Shown here in pieces: positions 23,570 to 35,743 of a stretch of DNA of 64,000 nucleotides. The position numbers were made by a program, and so were the translations under genes. Each line of letters begins with the position of its first letter. Positions within the stretch are counted from its first letter, which is position 1. The notes under the pieces were generated by a model. It had not been told where the DNA came from and ran no database searches. It saw only the letters and a list, made by a program, of their open reading frames with translations. The DNA comes from Amborella trichopoda (taxonomy: Eukaryota; Streptophyta; Magnoliopsida; Amborellales; Amborellaceae): contig NW_006497083.1 of the NCBI RefSeq assembly GCF_000471905.2, positions 2,583,185 through 2,647,184 on the forward strand. Reading direction: 5' to 3'.

Positions 23570-24560
23570 GGGATGTACTCACCTAACTTAGGGGAGGAAA
23601 ACAAAGAAAAATAAAAGAGAGGAAAGCCCTTCTTGCCTTGGGAGTTGTAACCTCATCCCTCCGAAGGACACCCCGGAGTTCGCTAAGCGAACGCAGGAAC
23701 ATGGGAGGGACTCTGTACTTCTTTCCCGTCCTTTAGTCAGATAAAAGAACTAACTCTTAAGCCTACCCACTTAACTTAAAGGAAGCACAAGAGGAAGGCT
23801 AGAGATAAGCGTAAGCTCCCTTTTGCTTTAAGAGGGACAGCGGAAGCTTTTCCTTGCCTTATGGGAAGGGTAAGGGGCCGCTCTTCCGTGTCTTTTAAGG
23901 GCTTGCTCTTACTTAAGGGGTCTGCTCGTAAGCTTTCTTTAAAAGAGGATAAAGGGATCATCTTGCTTAAAGGGGGAAAACCATACAAGAAGCGAGGGGA
24001 AACTTCTTTCCTTTTGTTTGAGTCCCTTGCCCCTACGTAGGAGGCCCTAGAGTTCGCTAAGCAAACATAAGCACAATGGAGGGAATTCATACTTCTCTCT
24101 CATACTTCAATAAGACTTGTTTTCCTCCCTTAACTAAATAGAAGAGGAGCTTCAATAAGCATTTTAGTGTTTCGAAATAGGAAGCCTGAGTGAGGCACTC
24201 CCAGGGCCGGCGGGGGGGGGGGGGAATCCCAAGCGGATATAGAGAGCCAAAGGCCTGGGGGAGGGCCGACTGAGGGCTTCCCCTTCTTTTCTGTCAGATG
24301 AATCAGTATGGCTCTCCTTCCTTCCTTTCGGTTAGAAAAGTAGTCTAGCTTATCTCTCTCTTCGGTATGGGAGCGAAGCGAGGGGATTCTATGTTGGAAG
24401 CTTGAGCATAGGGTCGTAGGAAGACTGATTTTGGCAGGCTTGCCGATTGAAGCCTACTCTTTAGCTCGCTTAAGAGGTCTATCTCTTCCTTTCCTCCGGT
24501 CAGGTGAGTTAGTATAACTTGTAATAGGGCTTTCCCACTCTTCGATATAAGGGATAATAT
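23570..24560. other. Probable organelle-derived insert (NUMT candidate)
   Basis: The block is more GC-balanced than its surroundings and has the texture of plant mitochondrial spacer DNA, such as GGGAGCGAAGCGAGG and GAGTTCGCTAAGCGAACG. The latter phrase recurs in mutated form at about 24051. A 13-G run lies at 24212-24224. No organelle gene was recognised, so this rests on style alone. Confidence 0.4.
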
Positions 24561-25936
24561 GAACTTCTACTCTACACTCAATTTAAGACCTGACTTCCAA
24601 TTAATAGACTCCAATTGTCCACTTCATGAAGCAGACATGAGACCCATCCACTCAAGCTAGAATCATGTAGCAATCACTTACACTCCCCCACCCTTAGGAA
24701 AACAAGCACTTAAACTAGTCCTTCATCCTCGTGTAACGGCGCGAGTACTCATATGAATAGGATATGCATATGCCTATGATTTAATGAATTGGAAAAAAAA
24801 AGACAGAGCACATCACTTTTATGAAAATTTACTATTCAGCATGCATGCTCACTCCTATTTTTGGGTAGTAGTACGCACTCGTTAAGTACCACTGCATGCA
24901 AGTCAGTAAGGTACATTTATCTAAAGGAATTGATTGCATGTCACTATGTCATTATGATACAATCAAACCACACTTCTAGAAAACTATATTTGTGGCATTT
25001 GTAAGACCTTTATAAGTGTTGCACCACACTCGCATCATCCCAATAATCAATCCTAAATGATGAAATTCAATTTGCACCTTAGATGTCGTCAAAATGAGTC
25101 CGCTCCAATAAAATATATAGACTATCCATTTGGTGAATTTTAATATTTAGGCCTTTATGAATTTAAAATCATTGTTATGGCTCTGATACCATGTCAAATA
25201 CCTAATGAGGCAAAGAAAAAAATCTCTCTCTATGGATTATTATTAACATGTATAACATATAATCAGAGGTAACTTGCTCCGTAAGTTAACTTGCACAGAA
25301 AGATAAATTACAATAAGTAACATGTCTATGAAATATACACTTTCTATATATGATACATTAATTCAAAGTCTTCAATGATCTCTACAATCTAGACCTCCTT
25401 GATGGCTTAGTTTTTTATGGTTACAAATAATGGAGTTAGCAGTCAGAAGCCTTTTAAGTTTCAACAACATATACAAAGAGGAAGACCCCAATGCGGAAAC
25501 AAAAGGGGCTTTTTAAAATTCTCTAATTGTCTCTCCTCATTTGTTTTAAAATTCTCTGATTGTCTCTCCTCATTTGTTTTAATGTTGCATACTACCCATG
25601 TGAGCCGTATGTTCATTTTGCATTACTTATTTGCTGTGTAGAAATATGGCGGCAAACAAGTATTTATTCATAACTTTAATCTAAATTTTTGAAATGTCTA
25701 AATTGAATTATGCTATCTTTGCTAAAAAAAAAATAGTGAACTAGAATAAAAAAAATTATACTATCAAATTAAGAATTTATTAAATTTAATTTATGACTCC
25801 TATTTAAATTAGTTAAATAAAAATTAATGTTTATTTGGAAAACTAGTTATAACTAATTTTCACATTTTCTTCTTCAAATTTTCAAAATATTTCCAAACAG
25901 CATTTTTTTTCCATGGAAGTTTGATACTAACTCTGC
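24561..25936. other. AT-rich intergenic DNA with an LTR-element trace
   Basis: No gene was recognised. A minus-strand primer-binding-site motif lies at 25180-25191. The rest is AT-rich DNA with a short direct repeat (TCTCCTCATTTGTTTTAA) at about 25531-25582. Confidence 0.5.
25180..25191 (-). promoter_or_regulatory. Isolated retroelement primer binding site (tRNA-Met)
   Basis: The minus strand reads TGGTATCAGAGC, a perfect match to the copia/TRIM primer site. No LTR pair or coding domain was found around it, so it probably marks a fragment of an LTR element on the minus strand. Confidence 0.55.
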
Positions 25937-25988
25937 TTATTCTCTTTTATTTTTTGACAAAGATCATAAATATTATTAAATAAGGGGG

Positions 25989-28900
25989 TTACCCAAATGG
26001 GATTACATTATCAGGAATAGAAAGAGATGTGCCCCCTTTGGCAAGGGAATCAACCAAGCAATTAGCTTCCCTAAAAACATGTTGAAAAATCGCATGAACA
26101 AATATCCCAAGATCAAGGATTTGAAGCCAAATAGATTTGAGTTCCCAAGGAACACTTGTCTCTTTTTTACACCATTTAATAGTATTCTGCGAATCCCCCT
26201 CAACAGCACAAGGTCTGCCCCGAAAATTAGAAAGAATAAGCTTTAAACCTTGTAAAAGGGCCAATAAAGATAGCAGTAGCTTCTCCAATTGGTCATGCAA
26301 AAGAGAGAATATCAACTCCATTGGAATCATGAACAACTCCCCCAATACCTGCCACCCTTGGATTTCCGTGTGAGCTCCCATAAAAGTTTAACTTCAGCAT
26401 ATCATGCGGAGGTGGACACCACACAATCCTCGACCTAATCCTCGCCCGCCCGAAGACATCAAATTGTGGAGCAGTGTCATAACATCCATGTCTTATATTC
26501 CCCATCCTTTCTTTGTTGCAACCAACCAACATTAAAGGGAATGCTTGATCTTTAGAATGATCCTTTCAAAGGGAAAGCATTCTCTTTCAAAAATGCGCCC
26601 ATTACTAGAAATGGAGAGGTTTGTTACAATACCGATAACATTTTGAGGCAGTGACAAGCTAATACCCATCATAAGCAAGAACCAATGTCAAATTCTCAAT
26701 ACAACTTAGCAATGGAAAAAAAAGGTGAGGCTCAGATTCCCCGGCTTCCTTATACATCAAACAAATGTTTGGAAGAATTTTCCCTCTCTTAATAAGATTA
26801 TCCACAGTGAGAATATTATCTTGTGCCACAAGCCGTATGAAGATCTGAACTTTACGGGGTATCGGCCATTTTCATATCTGAGACAACTGAGGCATTGCCT
26901 ACCTTCACCGATCATGGAAGAGAAGTCTGTAGCTAGACTTCATTGAAACACACCATCACGTCCCTCCTCCCATATAACCTCATCATCCAAGGCAGTCAGA
27001 ACGTAACCACCTTTCAACATTTCCAAGAGGGAAGATAGTTGCACAATAAAATCATCACTCAACATGTTATATGGTAAGCTCACATTCCAAAAAACATGGT
27101 CGCCCTCTCATTAAAAAATGTTAGCAACCATGGCATTTGGATTGGTTAACTTCTCAAAAATGTCATGAAATAAGAGTTTCAAAGAAAATTTCTCCAACCA
27201 CTTATGAGGCCAGAAGATATGTGAGATTTGTCACCAACTATCCATCTGATACTTCTTTCGATGAAAAGTTTGCAGCGAGCAATAGTTTTCCAAAGGAAAG
27301 ACACATTTTCACCACTACCAACTCCTAACTATATGCCATGTCTATCCATTCCATATTTTGCAGCCAAAACTTTAAACCATAAATGATCTTTAAAGAGGAG
27401 ACTCCGCCACCACCATTCGTATAGTAGAACCTAGTTTACAAGTTTAACTCTCGCAATCCCCAAACCTCCTTCACTATTTGGGGTACAAACTCTATCCCAT
27501 CTCAGAAGATGGTATTTTCTATCATCACCATAAGAGCCCCACAAGAAGTCATGCATCATCTTTTCTATTTTCTTACAAATAGTTGTAGGAAAGACATTTA
27601 GTAAATGGGAAAATTTGCTAAACACGACTGTAACAGGGTAACCCTTCCTCCTAAAGACATATATTTTGGCTTCCAAAGATCCAACTTAATTTGAACACGA
27701 TAGAAGGCTAAATCCCAAGTAGAAATAAATAATCTTCTATCCGAAATAGACAAACCCAAATAAGTGATTGGGAAATGATCTACCTTACATCCCAAAGCCT
27801 CGGCCAAATCCTGAACTAACTCTTCAATACTATTAATACCAATCAGGGATGATTTGCTAAAGTTGACCTTTATTCCAATCGTGACCTCACAGATATTGAA
27901 AAAGGTGGCAATATTACTAACCTGCAATGCATCTACATCACAAAAAATCAGGATATCATGCACATATTATAAGTGCAAGATTTGAATTTCACTAACCCTA
28001 ATCGAGAAACCACTGAAATACCCACTCCCCTCTATATTTATAATCATCAAACTGAAGCACTCCACATAAAGGGTAAACAAAAATGGTGAAAGTGGATCAC
28101 CTTGCCTTAAACCCCTAGAAGCTTTAAAAAGTCTAGTGAGAGAACCCTTAAACAATACAGTGAAATGAGTTGAAGAAAGACAACAATAAATCCAACTCCT
28201 CCATTTTTTCCCAAAACCTATTTTCCTCATCACTTCTAAGAGTACATCTCATTCAACTCTATCGTAGGCTTTCTCCATATCTAGCTTAATAACTACCCCT
28301 GGATTTTGCTTATCAACCTAGAATGAGTGTACTCATGTGCTATCAAAGTACTATCTGTGATAAACCTGCCCTAAATGAAGCTGATTGTGGGCTTGATACA
28401 ACCACAGGTAGTACAATTTTTACCCTTTCCGTCAAAAATTTTGCCACAATTTTATATAAGCTTGTAAGCAAGCTAATGAGTCTTATATCACCAAGACCAG
28501 CAATCACATATTTTTTAGGAATTAAGACAATATATGTGGAATTGACCCATTTAGATAACTCCCCCATCTCATAAATTCCCGCACCATTTCAAGCAAGCTC
28601 AAGTAAGTCAAACTCCAAAACTTCTAGAAAAAAGACTAATGGAAATCCATTAGGGCTCGGTGCCTTATCACCTAGTAAATCAAAAATGGCTCTTTTTAGT
28701 TCCTCCACTATTACCTCAACCTCGAGCTGAGCAACATGTCTAAGTGTAAGGCATTTGAAAGGTACCATGTTTAACTTCTGGGTAAAAGACACATCTAAGT
28801 TAAAAGCCTTCTTGAAGTGGTCAACTACTGCCCTCTCCATCGCTAGACTATCATCAAGGTCAACACCCGGGATGGTGATGCTCGAGATATCATTTTGTCT

Positions 28901-30015
28901 CTTGCGGGCATTAGCAATAGCATGAAAGAACTTAGTATTACGATCACCCTCTTTCAATCCCTTCATCCTAGACCGTTGCTTCCAATAAATGTCTTCCAAT
29001 CTTTTTAAGTAAAAAAGAAACGTATGTTTAGAGTTCCTTTTCATGCTCATCTCTTCTGTCAAAACACCCTCTTGCTGAATATTAAGATCCAACATTTTTA
29101 TATCTAATAGAACCTCATCAATTTTGGTTTTAACAACATATCTACTCTCCTTCTTCCACCCAATCAGTTTTTTCTTAATCTCTAAAAGCTTCTTATGCAA
29201 CTGAAAGTCAACAGATCCCACAGAAACGGTATTTTCCCAAGAGTGACAAATGAGGTCTACAACCTCTTTCTTTTCCAACCAACCAATTTCAAGATGAAAA
29301 GGTTTTGGACCACCAGTAACAACTTTAGCAACCAACATCAAGGGTGTATGATCTAAGGAGAGTCTAGTAAGAGCATGAACAGAAGCCAAAGGGACAACTT
29401 CTGACTATTCTTGGGATACTAGAAATCTATCCAATTTGGATATAGCAAGATAGACCGTACTATTATTTGAGCGTTCCTGAAATTGGGAGGTCCAGCAACG
29501 AATATCTTTCAATAAAACCATTAAACAGTCTCATATAAAAGTTTAGGGAAGGCAACACGAAAGACTCATCTAGCCACCAAATGAGGTTAAAATCTCCCCC
29601 CAAGCAAAAAATAAAAATAAAAAAATCACTCAAAACAGAAGAGAGATAATAGATAAATCCTACTTTAAGGATAGGTAAATTAGGACCGTAGATATTCAGC
29701 AAACCCTACGAGAAACTCATTAAAGGTCCAATAAAACCAACTAACAAAAACCTATCCTGACAACTAACATAAATCTTTACAAAACAAAAGGGTCCCAAAA
29801 ATCCACAAACCCCCTGGAGCACCTACTGAATATATATCCAAAACGTTAACAGACCCTAAGCCCCAAATTTCCCACAACCCAAAAACTGTTGAGCAGTGCA
29901 ATTTGGTCTCTTGTAATATCAAGATATCAGGTCTGAATTTAGAAATTAAAAGCAAAACATCACTCCTCCGTCTATGGTCATCCAGACCCTTTACATTCTA
30001 AGAAAGTATAATCAT
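25989..30015 (-). pseudogene. L1 ORF2: endonuclease, reverse transcriptase, RNase H, broken
   Basis: The start ATG (30015) directly follows the ORF1 stop. The endonuclease opens MIILS-stop-NVKGL, with a stop in place of the usual Trp, then DILILQETK and GDFNLI (about 29590). RT motifs: YIVLIPKK and the DIRLISLLTSLYKIVAK block (28567-28343), GLRQGDPLSPFLF (about 28115), then FCDVD (about 27940) where the catalytic FADD box should be. The RNase H domain near 26400-25990 reads LNFYGSSHGNP, with Tyr in place of the first catalytic Asp, and ends FREANCLVDSLAKGG. Multiple stops and shifts occur. An intact protein nicks DNA and copies the LINE RNA at the nick. Confidence 0.88.
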
Positions 30016-31977
30016 TTAAACATGAGTTTTAGAAGTCGAACATGGACCTTTAACACAAGATCCGAAGTAAGCTTCTTCTAGCATTAGAGCCTCTGCCAAA
30101 GCTACAGACTCAAAGACATCAGAAGCACTGCTCAGGTCCACCACCTCTATCTTGGACAAGGACACCTTCTTGGACTTCAAGGTGCTTTTGATAATACCTA
30201 TAGACTTCAGACGAGCAGATGACCTCGAACCAAAAACCACCGCCATTTTTTGCTTCTCCGTATTCTTCCATGGGGTGTTAAGAGCAAAAGTCCAGGTTCA
30301 GCAGTAACAAATTGCTTCTCTGCTGCTCTAGCCTTCTTCTTTTCCTTGATTTCATCTAAAACCATACCAAAAGGAACCTCAAAATCCATACCCATATCAC
30401 CCATCATGGCTCCCACCTTCACTTGGTCAGCCTCTTCATCAGCCACATCCACCTTCGCTTGGTCAGCCTCTTCATTAGCTACATCTACTAGGGGGTAAGC
30501 ATTCTATGATAACAACACAGGCATCTGCTCCGGCTGAGGAAGAATATACTCCTTTGCCTCAACCAGAGCAAAATTAGAAACCATAACATCGTCATTCTCA
30601 ACATCATCGAGGTCCTCTTCTTCAGCAATATTGTCAATCATCTCATCCACTATGCATGCAGCCTCTACAATAGCTTCTTCAAACCCCTAACCCTCATGAA
30701 CCACAGCATCCTCCATCGTGTCAAGAACAACCAAAGCCAAATCAATGGGGAGCGAATCAAACCTTATCCTAGAATAGCCTCCTTGACCCTTTAAAGCAAC
30801 CGATAAGGCAAAGGATAGATCTTCACAGAGGCAAAAACCACCAGAAACCAGTAAGAGAGTTTAGAGTTAAAAGAAGCACAAAAGTTTACCACTACCGAAA
30901 ACCAGATAGTAATGGCAAGCTCTGCTCCCTTAGGCAAATTATTATAATGGGTTTGATGGGACAGGAACAAGGAAAAGCAAGGCAAGGTGTCACTTTCCAA
31001 CGACAATCCATCATTCCTAAGAGGCTGAACACGGGTACCCGAGAAAATCTCCCCACCACCTTTTCCTAAATCAACTTTTCTATTTGGTGGTCCCAAGGTC
31101 TATTTGTGGCAAAGTTGACCCTAAGGGTGTGTTTGATAAGTGGAAGTTTATGGAAATGGGAGTTAAATATCCCACTTCCATGTTTGATATTACTGTGTGG
31201 AAGCTATAAAGTGGAAGCGCGCCCTTCCATGCAGTTATTTCTCAGTGTTAAAATGGGTTCATTTTTGGAAGACTTCTCTTCCAAAAAAAATGGTGGAAGA
31301 ACAGTCATCCATAATTTGTGGGAGAGTCCCTTCCACTCCCAAAAACTCCATGTGTCAAACACACCCTAAGAGAAGTGGATGAGTCAATAGAAGGGCGATT
31401 GCTCACTGATAACTGCTTACAAAAAGCATGAGAATCTGAGTGATCACTAATTCTCACCACGCCGTCACCTTCCTTAGAAACCGACTTATTCGAAAGTGTG
31501 GGCATATGATTTAGAAACTGTCCCACAGGAATCCACCTCTGAGTGATTTTCAAATTTTGCAATTTTTTGAAACGTTAGTGATTTACGTTCCTCCTTGACT
31601 TCCGGGACTGCCATTTCTGAGCCTCATTGTCAGAAGCGAAGCTCCAGTAGAACCATCGCCAAAAAGTCTCTTACCTTTTTGTGCAGGAACTTGCTGCCAA
31701 TCTTCACAGTTCTTAACATTTTTCTCTAATACAATAGATTTGCCTTTATCCCGGACTTTCAAAGTGTGCCCCTCAATCAAAACAAAAATATCAAAAGAAA
31801 TCTACTCAATTAGAATTCAATTTTTTTAGGATAATGATATTGTTAAGTCTCCAAATTTTAACTCCAGCAAATCTATTGTCCGATCCGCTAACTGAGTTCC
31901 AATCAACATCACAATGGTCTCCACATAGTCTAGCAATTCTTTGGATAACAGATAGATTCCATGCATGAAGAGGTATG
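30016..31977 (-). pseudogene. L1 ORF1, 3' part
   Basis: This is the C-terminal portion of ORF1. Near the insertion junction is a DUF4283-like RNA-binding segment (LHAWNLSVIQRIARLCGD, then FAGVKIW). A charged, low-complexity tail follows and ends ...STSKTHV-stop at 30016, immediately before the ORF2 start (TAA then ATG). The frame is broken in several places, and a 242-bp MITE (31125-31366) interrupts it. Confidence 0.7.
31125..31366. mobile_element. Tourist-like (PIF/Harbinger) MITE in L1 ORF1
   Basis: Terminal inverted repeats GGGTGTGTTTGA and TCAAACACACCC are flanked by TAA on both sides (31122-31124 and 31367-31369), the three-base duplication of the PIF/Harbinger group. The element is 242 bp with no coding capacity. 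Confidence 0.9.
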
Positions 31978-33324
31978 TGTTTAAGGGTATTTTTTAACAC
32001 TTGTAGCCCCGTTGCGAATAAAGAGAAAGACAATACGCGACCTAGGTCCACAGGTACCAAAATGCCTACAGACTATAGAAGCCGTAGGATAATAAGCCCT
32101 GATCCATAAGCGAAATTTCCAACAATCTCAGAATGACCCAAGAAAGTTCAAGAATGTTGATAGAGGTCTCCTAAGAATACCTGCCGAGTTTCGTCGCAAT
32201 CCGACGAGTTTAAGGCAATATAAATGCAGAAATAATTTTGGGAAAATCAGCCTCTATTGCCTTGAAATGGATCTTATAACTACATCCCTATCATCAGAGC
32301 GTCAAATGACAGTGTGACCTCCGACATTGGATTCGAAATGTCCGAAAACCCCTATGGATCAAGTTTTGGCTTAATCAAACGTTCTTGGACCAATTTATGG
32401 CCAAATTACCCTAAATGGGTAGGTCACATGCTATTACCATACACCCTTACTGAACCAGTTTCCATTAATGGAAACTGTGTTCATGGGTTTCAAGCTCAAC
32501 TTTGAATGACCATATCTCTCTTATCCCAAGCCGGATCAAGGTCAAATTTTACGAGCGTGTACGTGTTGTTGACACGAGCAATTTGATATGTGGCATGTCA
32601 TGGTCCAAGCTAGGAGAAAAACACGAGAAAAGATCGCGATTCAAGGCATGGCCCGTAGGAGCACACCTCGATCGAGAGGCCACATCATGGAGCTCGCACG
32701 CCGGATGGACCCAAAATCAGACCCATTACGAGCACAAGGTTTGAGGTTTCATCAAAGTCGAACCTTGCACTTGATGAAGGTCAGATTCGACGCACGATGA
32801 GTATGAAGTTGTTGTACTTTCCAGCCACCAAAAACCAAATTCCGGCTAAATGATCAAAAATGGAAAATGGTCGTTTGGGCACCAAATCAAGCCACATTCG
32901 TTGCCAAATGCTCACGATGACTAGCTCGTCGATATTCAGTGAAGAAATCATCAAAGAACACCAAAAAACACGCACAGTCTTGAAAAAAAGATTGCACGTT
33001 TCTTGTGGTTTTCACACTTCATGATCGTGGCCTAAAGACTCAATCTGTGGCTCAAAAATGGTATCAAAACAACCGTCTTCCTGAGCCATTCAAGAAAAAA
33101 ATCATATTTCGACCAAACGGAGACCAAAAAAGACCCTGAACTAACCCGAGAAGATCGTAAGAGTTCTTGGGCACAGCAAAGACTCAATTGGAATTATGTG
33201 GATTGTTCGTACAACAGCAAAATCATCATTTTGTCCCATTTTTTTAGAATTTTTTTAATTCACTTAATTGTTATTTTTTAGTAATTAGGTCAAGTTTTGA
33301 TTATACACCCATGTTTGGGCCATG

Positions 33325-33330
33325 TATAAA
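33325..33330 (+). promoter_or_regulatory. TATA box of the 5' LTR
   Basis: TATAAACAAGCACG is conserved between both LTRs (44532-44537 in the 3' LTR). It lies 1.35 kb into the LTR and predicts transcription from about 33355. In the 3' LTR the surrounding region of about 107 bp is tandemly duplicated. Confidence 0.5.
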
Positions 33331-35143
33331 CAAGCACGTACATCCAGTACCGAACCCACTTTGGCCTAATAAAATTTTATCTTTTATTCAATGTTGAGTC
33401 CCGTTTTAGAAATAAAAATGTTAGAAATTTTTAAATTAGTACCCCCAAGCTCAAAAGTAACTCTCTCTCTTTTCTCTTTCTCTCTCTTCTCTCCCCTCTT
33501 CAATCTCTCTCTTCTCTCTCCTCCCTCGCTTTTTTTCGTACTTCTCTCTCTATCGCCTCCAAACCTTTTTTTCGTTCTTCTCTCTCTTTCCTCATTTTCA
33601 TGGTCCGTGTTTCATTCATGCTCACTCTCTTTCTCTCATTTGCTCCCTGCACAACCAGCTTCTCCGGGTACACCCTCGCGACCACTTTTACCTGTCTTGC
33701 TCCCGTGAGACAATCTCCATCTTGCCGCACGACCACCTCACTGCCGCGCATCATCCTACACTGCCGCACGACCACCTTCTCCCAGTGCACCCTCGCGACC
33801 ACTTTTCACTGCCGTGCACCTCGCCCTCAACCCTGCCGAGCCACTTCCTCATCCCGTCAAGCCCTCAACCCTGCCGAGCCACTTCCTCATCCCGTCAAGC
33901 CCTCAACCCAGCCGAGCCACTTCCTCATCCCGTCAAGCGCTCCACTGCCGAGCTTTCTTCCCATTGCCGTGAGCACAACCCCTTCTACTGTAAATCACGC
34001 GCACCAGCATTGTCATGCGCTACCGTCCCTTCCACTTATCTTCGCCCCTTTTTCTCTGTTGTCCACCTTCCTGGCGGAGCCCTCTTCTTCAGCCGACTGT
34101 TATCCCCCAACCTCAGCGACCTTGCCATCGGCCCACCTGCAACCACTCACGGGCCTCTCTCACGCTGCTCCATCATCTGCAACTCTCTCACCTCCATCTT
34201 TGCCACCTTGCTGCTCCACCACCTGTAACTCTCTCACCTCCGTCACTGAGCCCTCTGCTGCCGCCACCTCTCTCCGCCACCCATCTTCTCTGCCACCACC
34301 TGCCTGCCACCTCGTCTCTGCTCTTCCAGTCGCCCCCATCTTCTCCTCCATCATCTGTCGCAGTCCAGCCCCATTGCTGCCATCTCCGCCCCCTTCTCAG
34401 CCTCTCACGAGTTGTCTCAGCCACCTCCCTCTGTGGTATCTTGCCCGCTACTCCCTCGTGCCATCTACTTCCCTTCTCTCTTTCAAGGAAAAAAACCCAA
34501 TTGACCTCACTATTCTCTCTCTCTAACTTTCTGCATTTCCCCGATTTCTTTCTGTTCGTTTTTTTGTTTTTCGTTTCGGCTCATTTCGTTTCTTTGTACT
34601 TCGAGCAACTTCCCGTAACAAAAACCCAATATCCCCCTCTCACGCTCTCTGAACCAAGGCATCATTTTTATTTATATATTATTATTATAATACTTTACTT
34701 TCTTCCCTTCACCCTCTTTTATTTCATTACCCATCATTCTTCTCAGTCCATCTTACTCTATTTTCATTTATCTTACCTCATTTTATCTTTATTTATTTAC
34801 TTCATTTCATCCTATTTTATTTTAATCACTTATTTGACTTTATTTCAATTAGCTCTTTGATTTTATTTATCTCATCTCATTTTATTTTCTTCCATCCTTT
34901 TTTATTTTATTTTACTTCATTTTATCTTAATTTATTTTTTTACCTATTTCATTTTATTCTAATTACCTTCTCTAATTTTATTTTATTCATTCTTATTTCT
35001 CTCTCACTCTTATTTCATTATCACTCTTACTTCACTTTCATCTCTTTTGGAAAATCTAGCGAGAGCCAAGCTAGCCTTCACCTATCCTTTTTCTTTCCTT
35101 TGCTTGTCTGACCAGAGGGCAGGCTGAGCCTTGTGCTGCCGTG

Positions 35144-35460
35144 CCAGTCTTGTCATCAAACATTTTAGTCGTCGTACCGATCTAGTTATCGTGCCCATCT
35201 ACCTACCGCGCTAGACCAGCCGCTACGCTAGATCAGTCACCCTGCTAGTCTTGTCGTCGAGCAGTTTAGCTATTGTGTCGATCTAGTTACTGTGCCCGTC
35301 TAGCTGATGCGTCAGACCAGCAGCTACACTCGATCAGTCGCCGCTCCAATCTTGTCGTCGAGCAGTCTAGCCGTAGTGCCGATCCAATTACCGTGCCCAT
35401 CTAGCTGCTGCGTCAGACCAGCCACCGCGCCAGTCTTCTCACTATGCCAGTCTAGCCGCT
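35144..35460 (+). repeat. 101-bp tandem repeat, about three copies, 5' LTR
   Basis: Repeat starts at about 35144, 35245 and 35346 share TCTTGTCGTCGAGCAG and GTGCCCATCTAGCTGC-like blocks. A collinear set is in the 3' LTR at about 46410-46690. Confidence 0.8.
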
Positions 35461-35693
35461 CGGTCAAACTTCTTCTCTCTCTTTCATTTCTCTTCTCTCT
35501 TTCATTTCTCTTCTCTCTTTTCTTCTCTTCCCTGCTCTCATTCTTTTTCGTCTCTTCTCCCTCTTTGGAAGGATCAGCGAGAGCCAAGCTGACCTTCACC
35601 CCTTATCTCTCTCTTATTTCATTCTCGTATCTTCTCCCTCTTTAGAAGGTCTAGCGAGAGCCAAGCTGACCTTCGCCTTCTCTCTTATTTCTT

Positions 35694-35697
<4 letters not shown>

Positions 35698-35739
<42 letters not shown>
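35698..35739 (+). repeat. CT microsatellite in the 5' LTR
   Basis: About 20 uninterrupted TC units. The tract is far shorter in the 3' LTR. Confidence 0.95.

Positions 35740-35743
<4 letters not shown>

Noticed and set aside
23776-24090. 104-codon minus-strand frame in the organelle-like block
   Set aside because: No mitochondrial or nuclear protein recognised; the block reads like spacer.
31106-31369. 87-codon frame on the plus strand within L1 ORF1
   Set aside because: It coincides with the Tourist-like MITE, which has no coding capacity.
34857-35111. Phe/Ile/Leu-rich frame resembling membrane segments
   Set aside because: It derives from simple CATTTTATT-type repeats; the hydrophobicity is a composition artefact.
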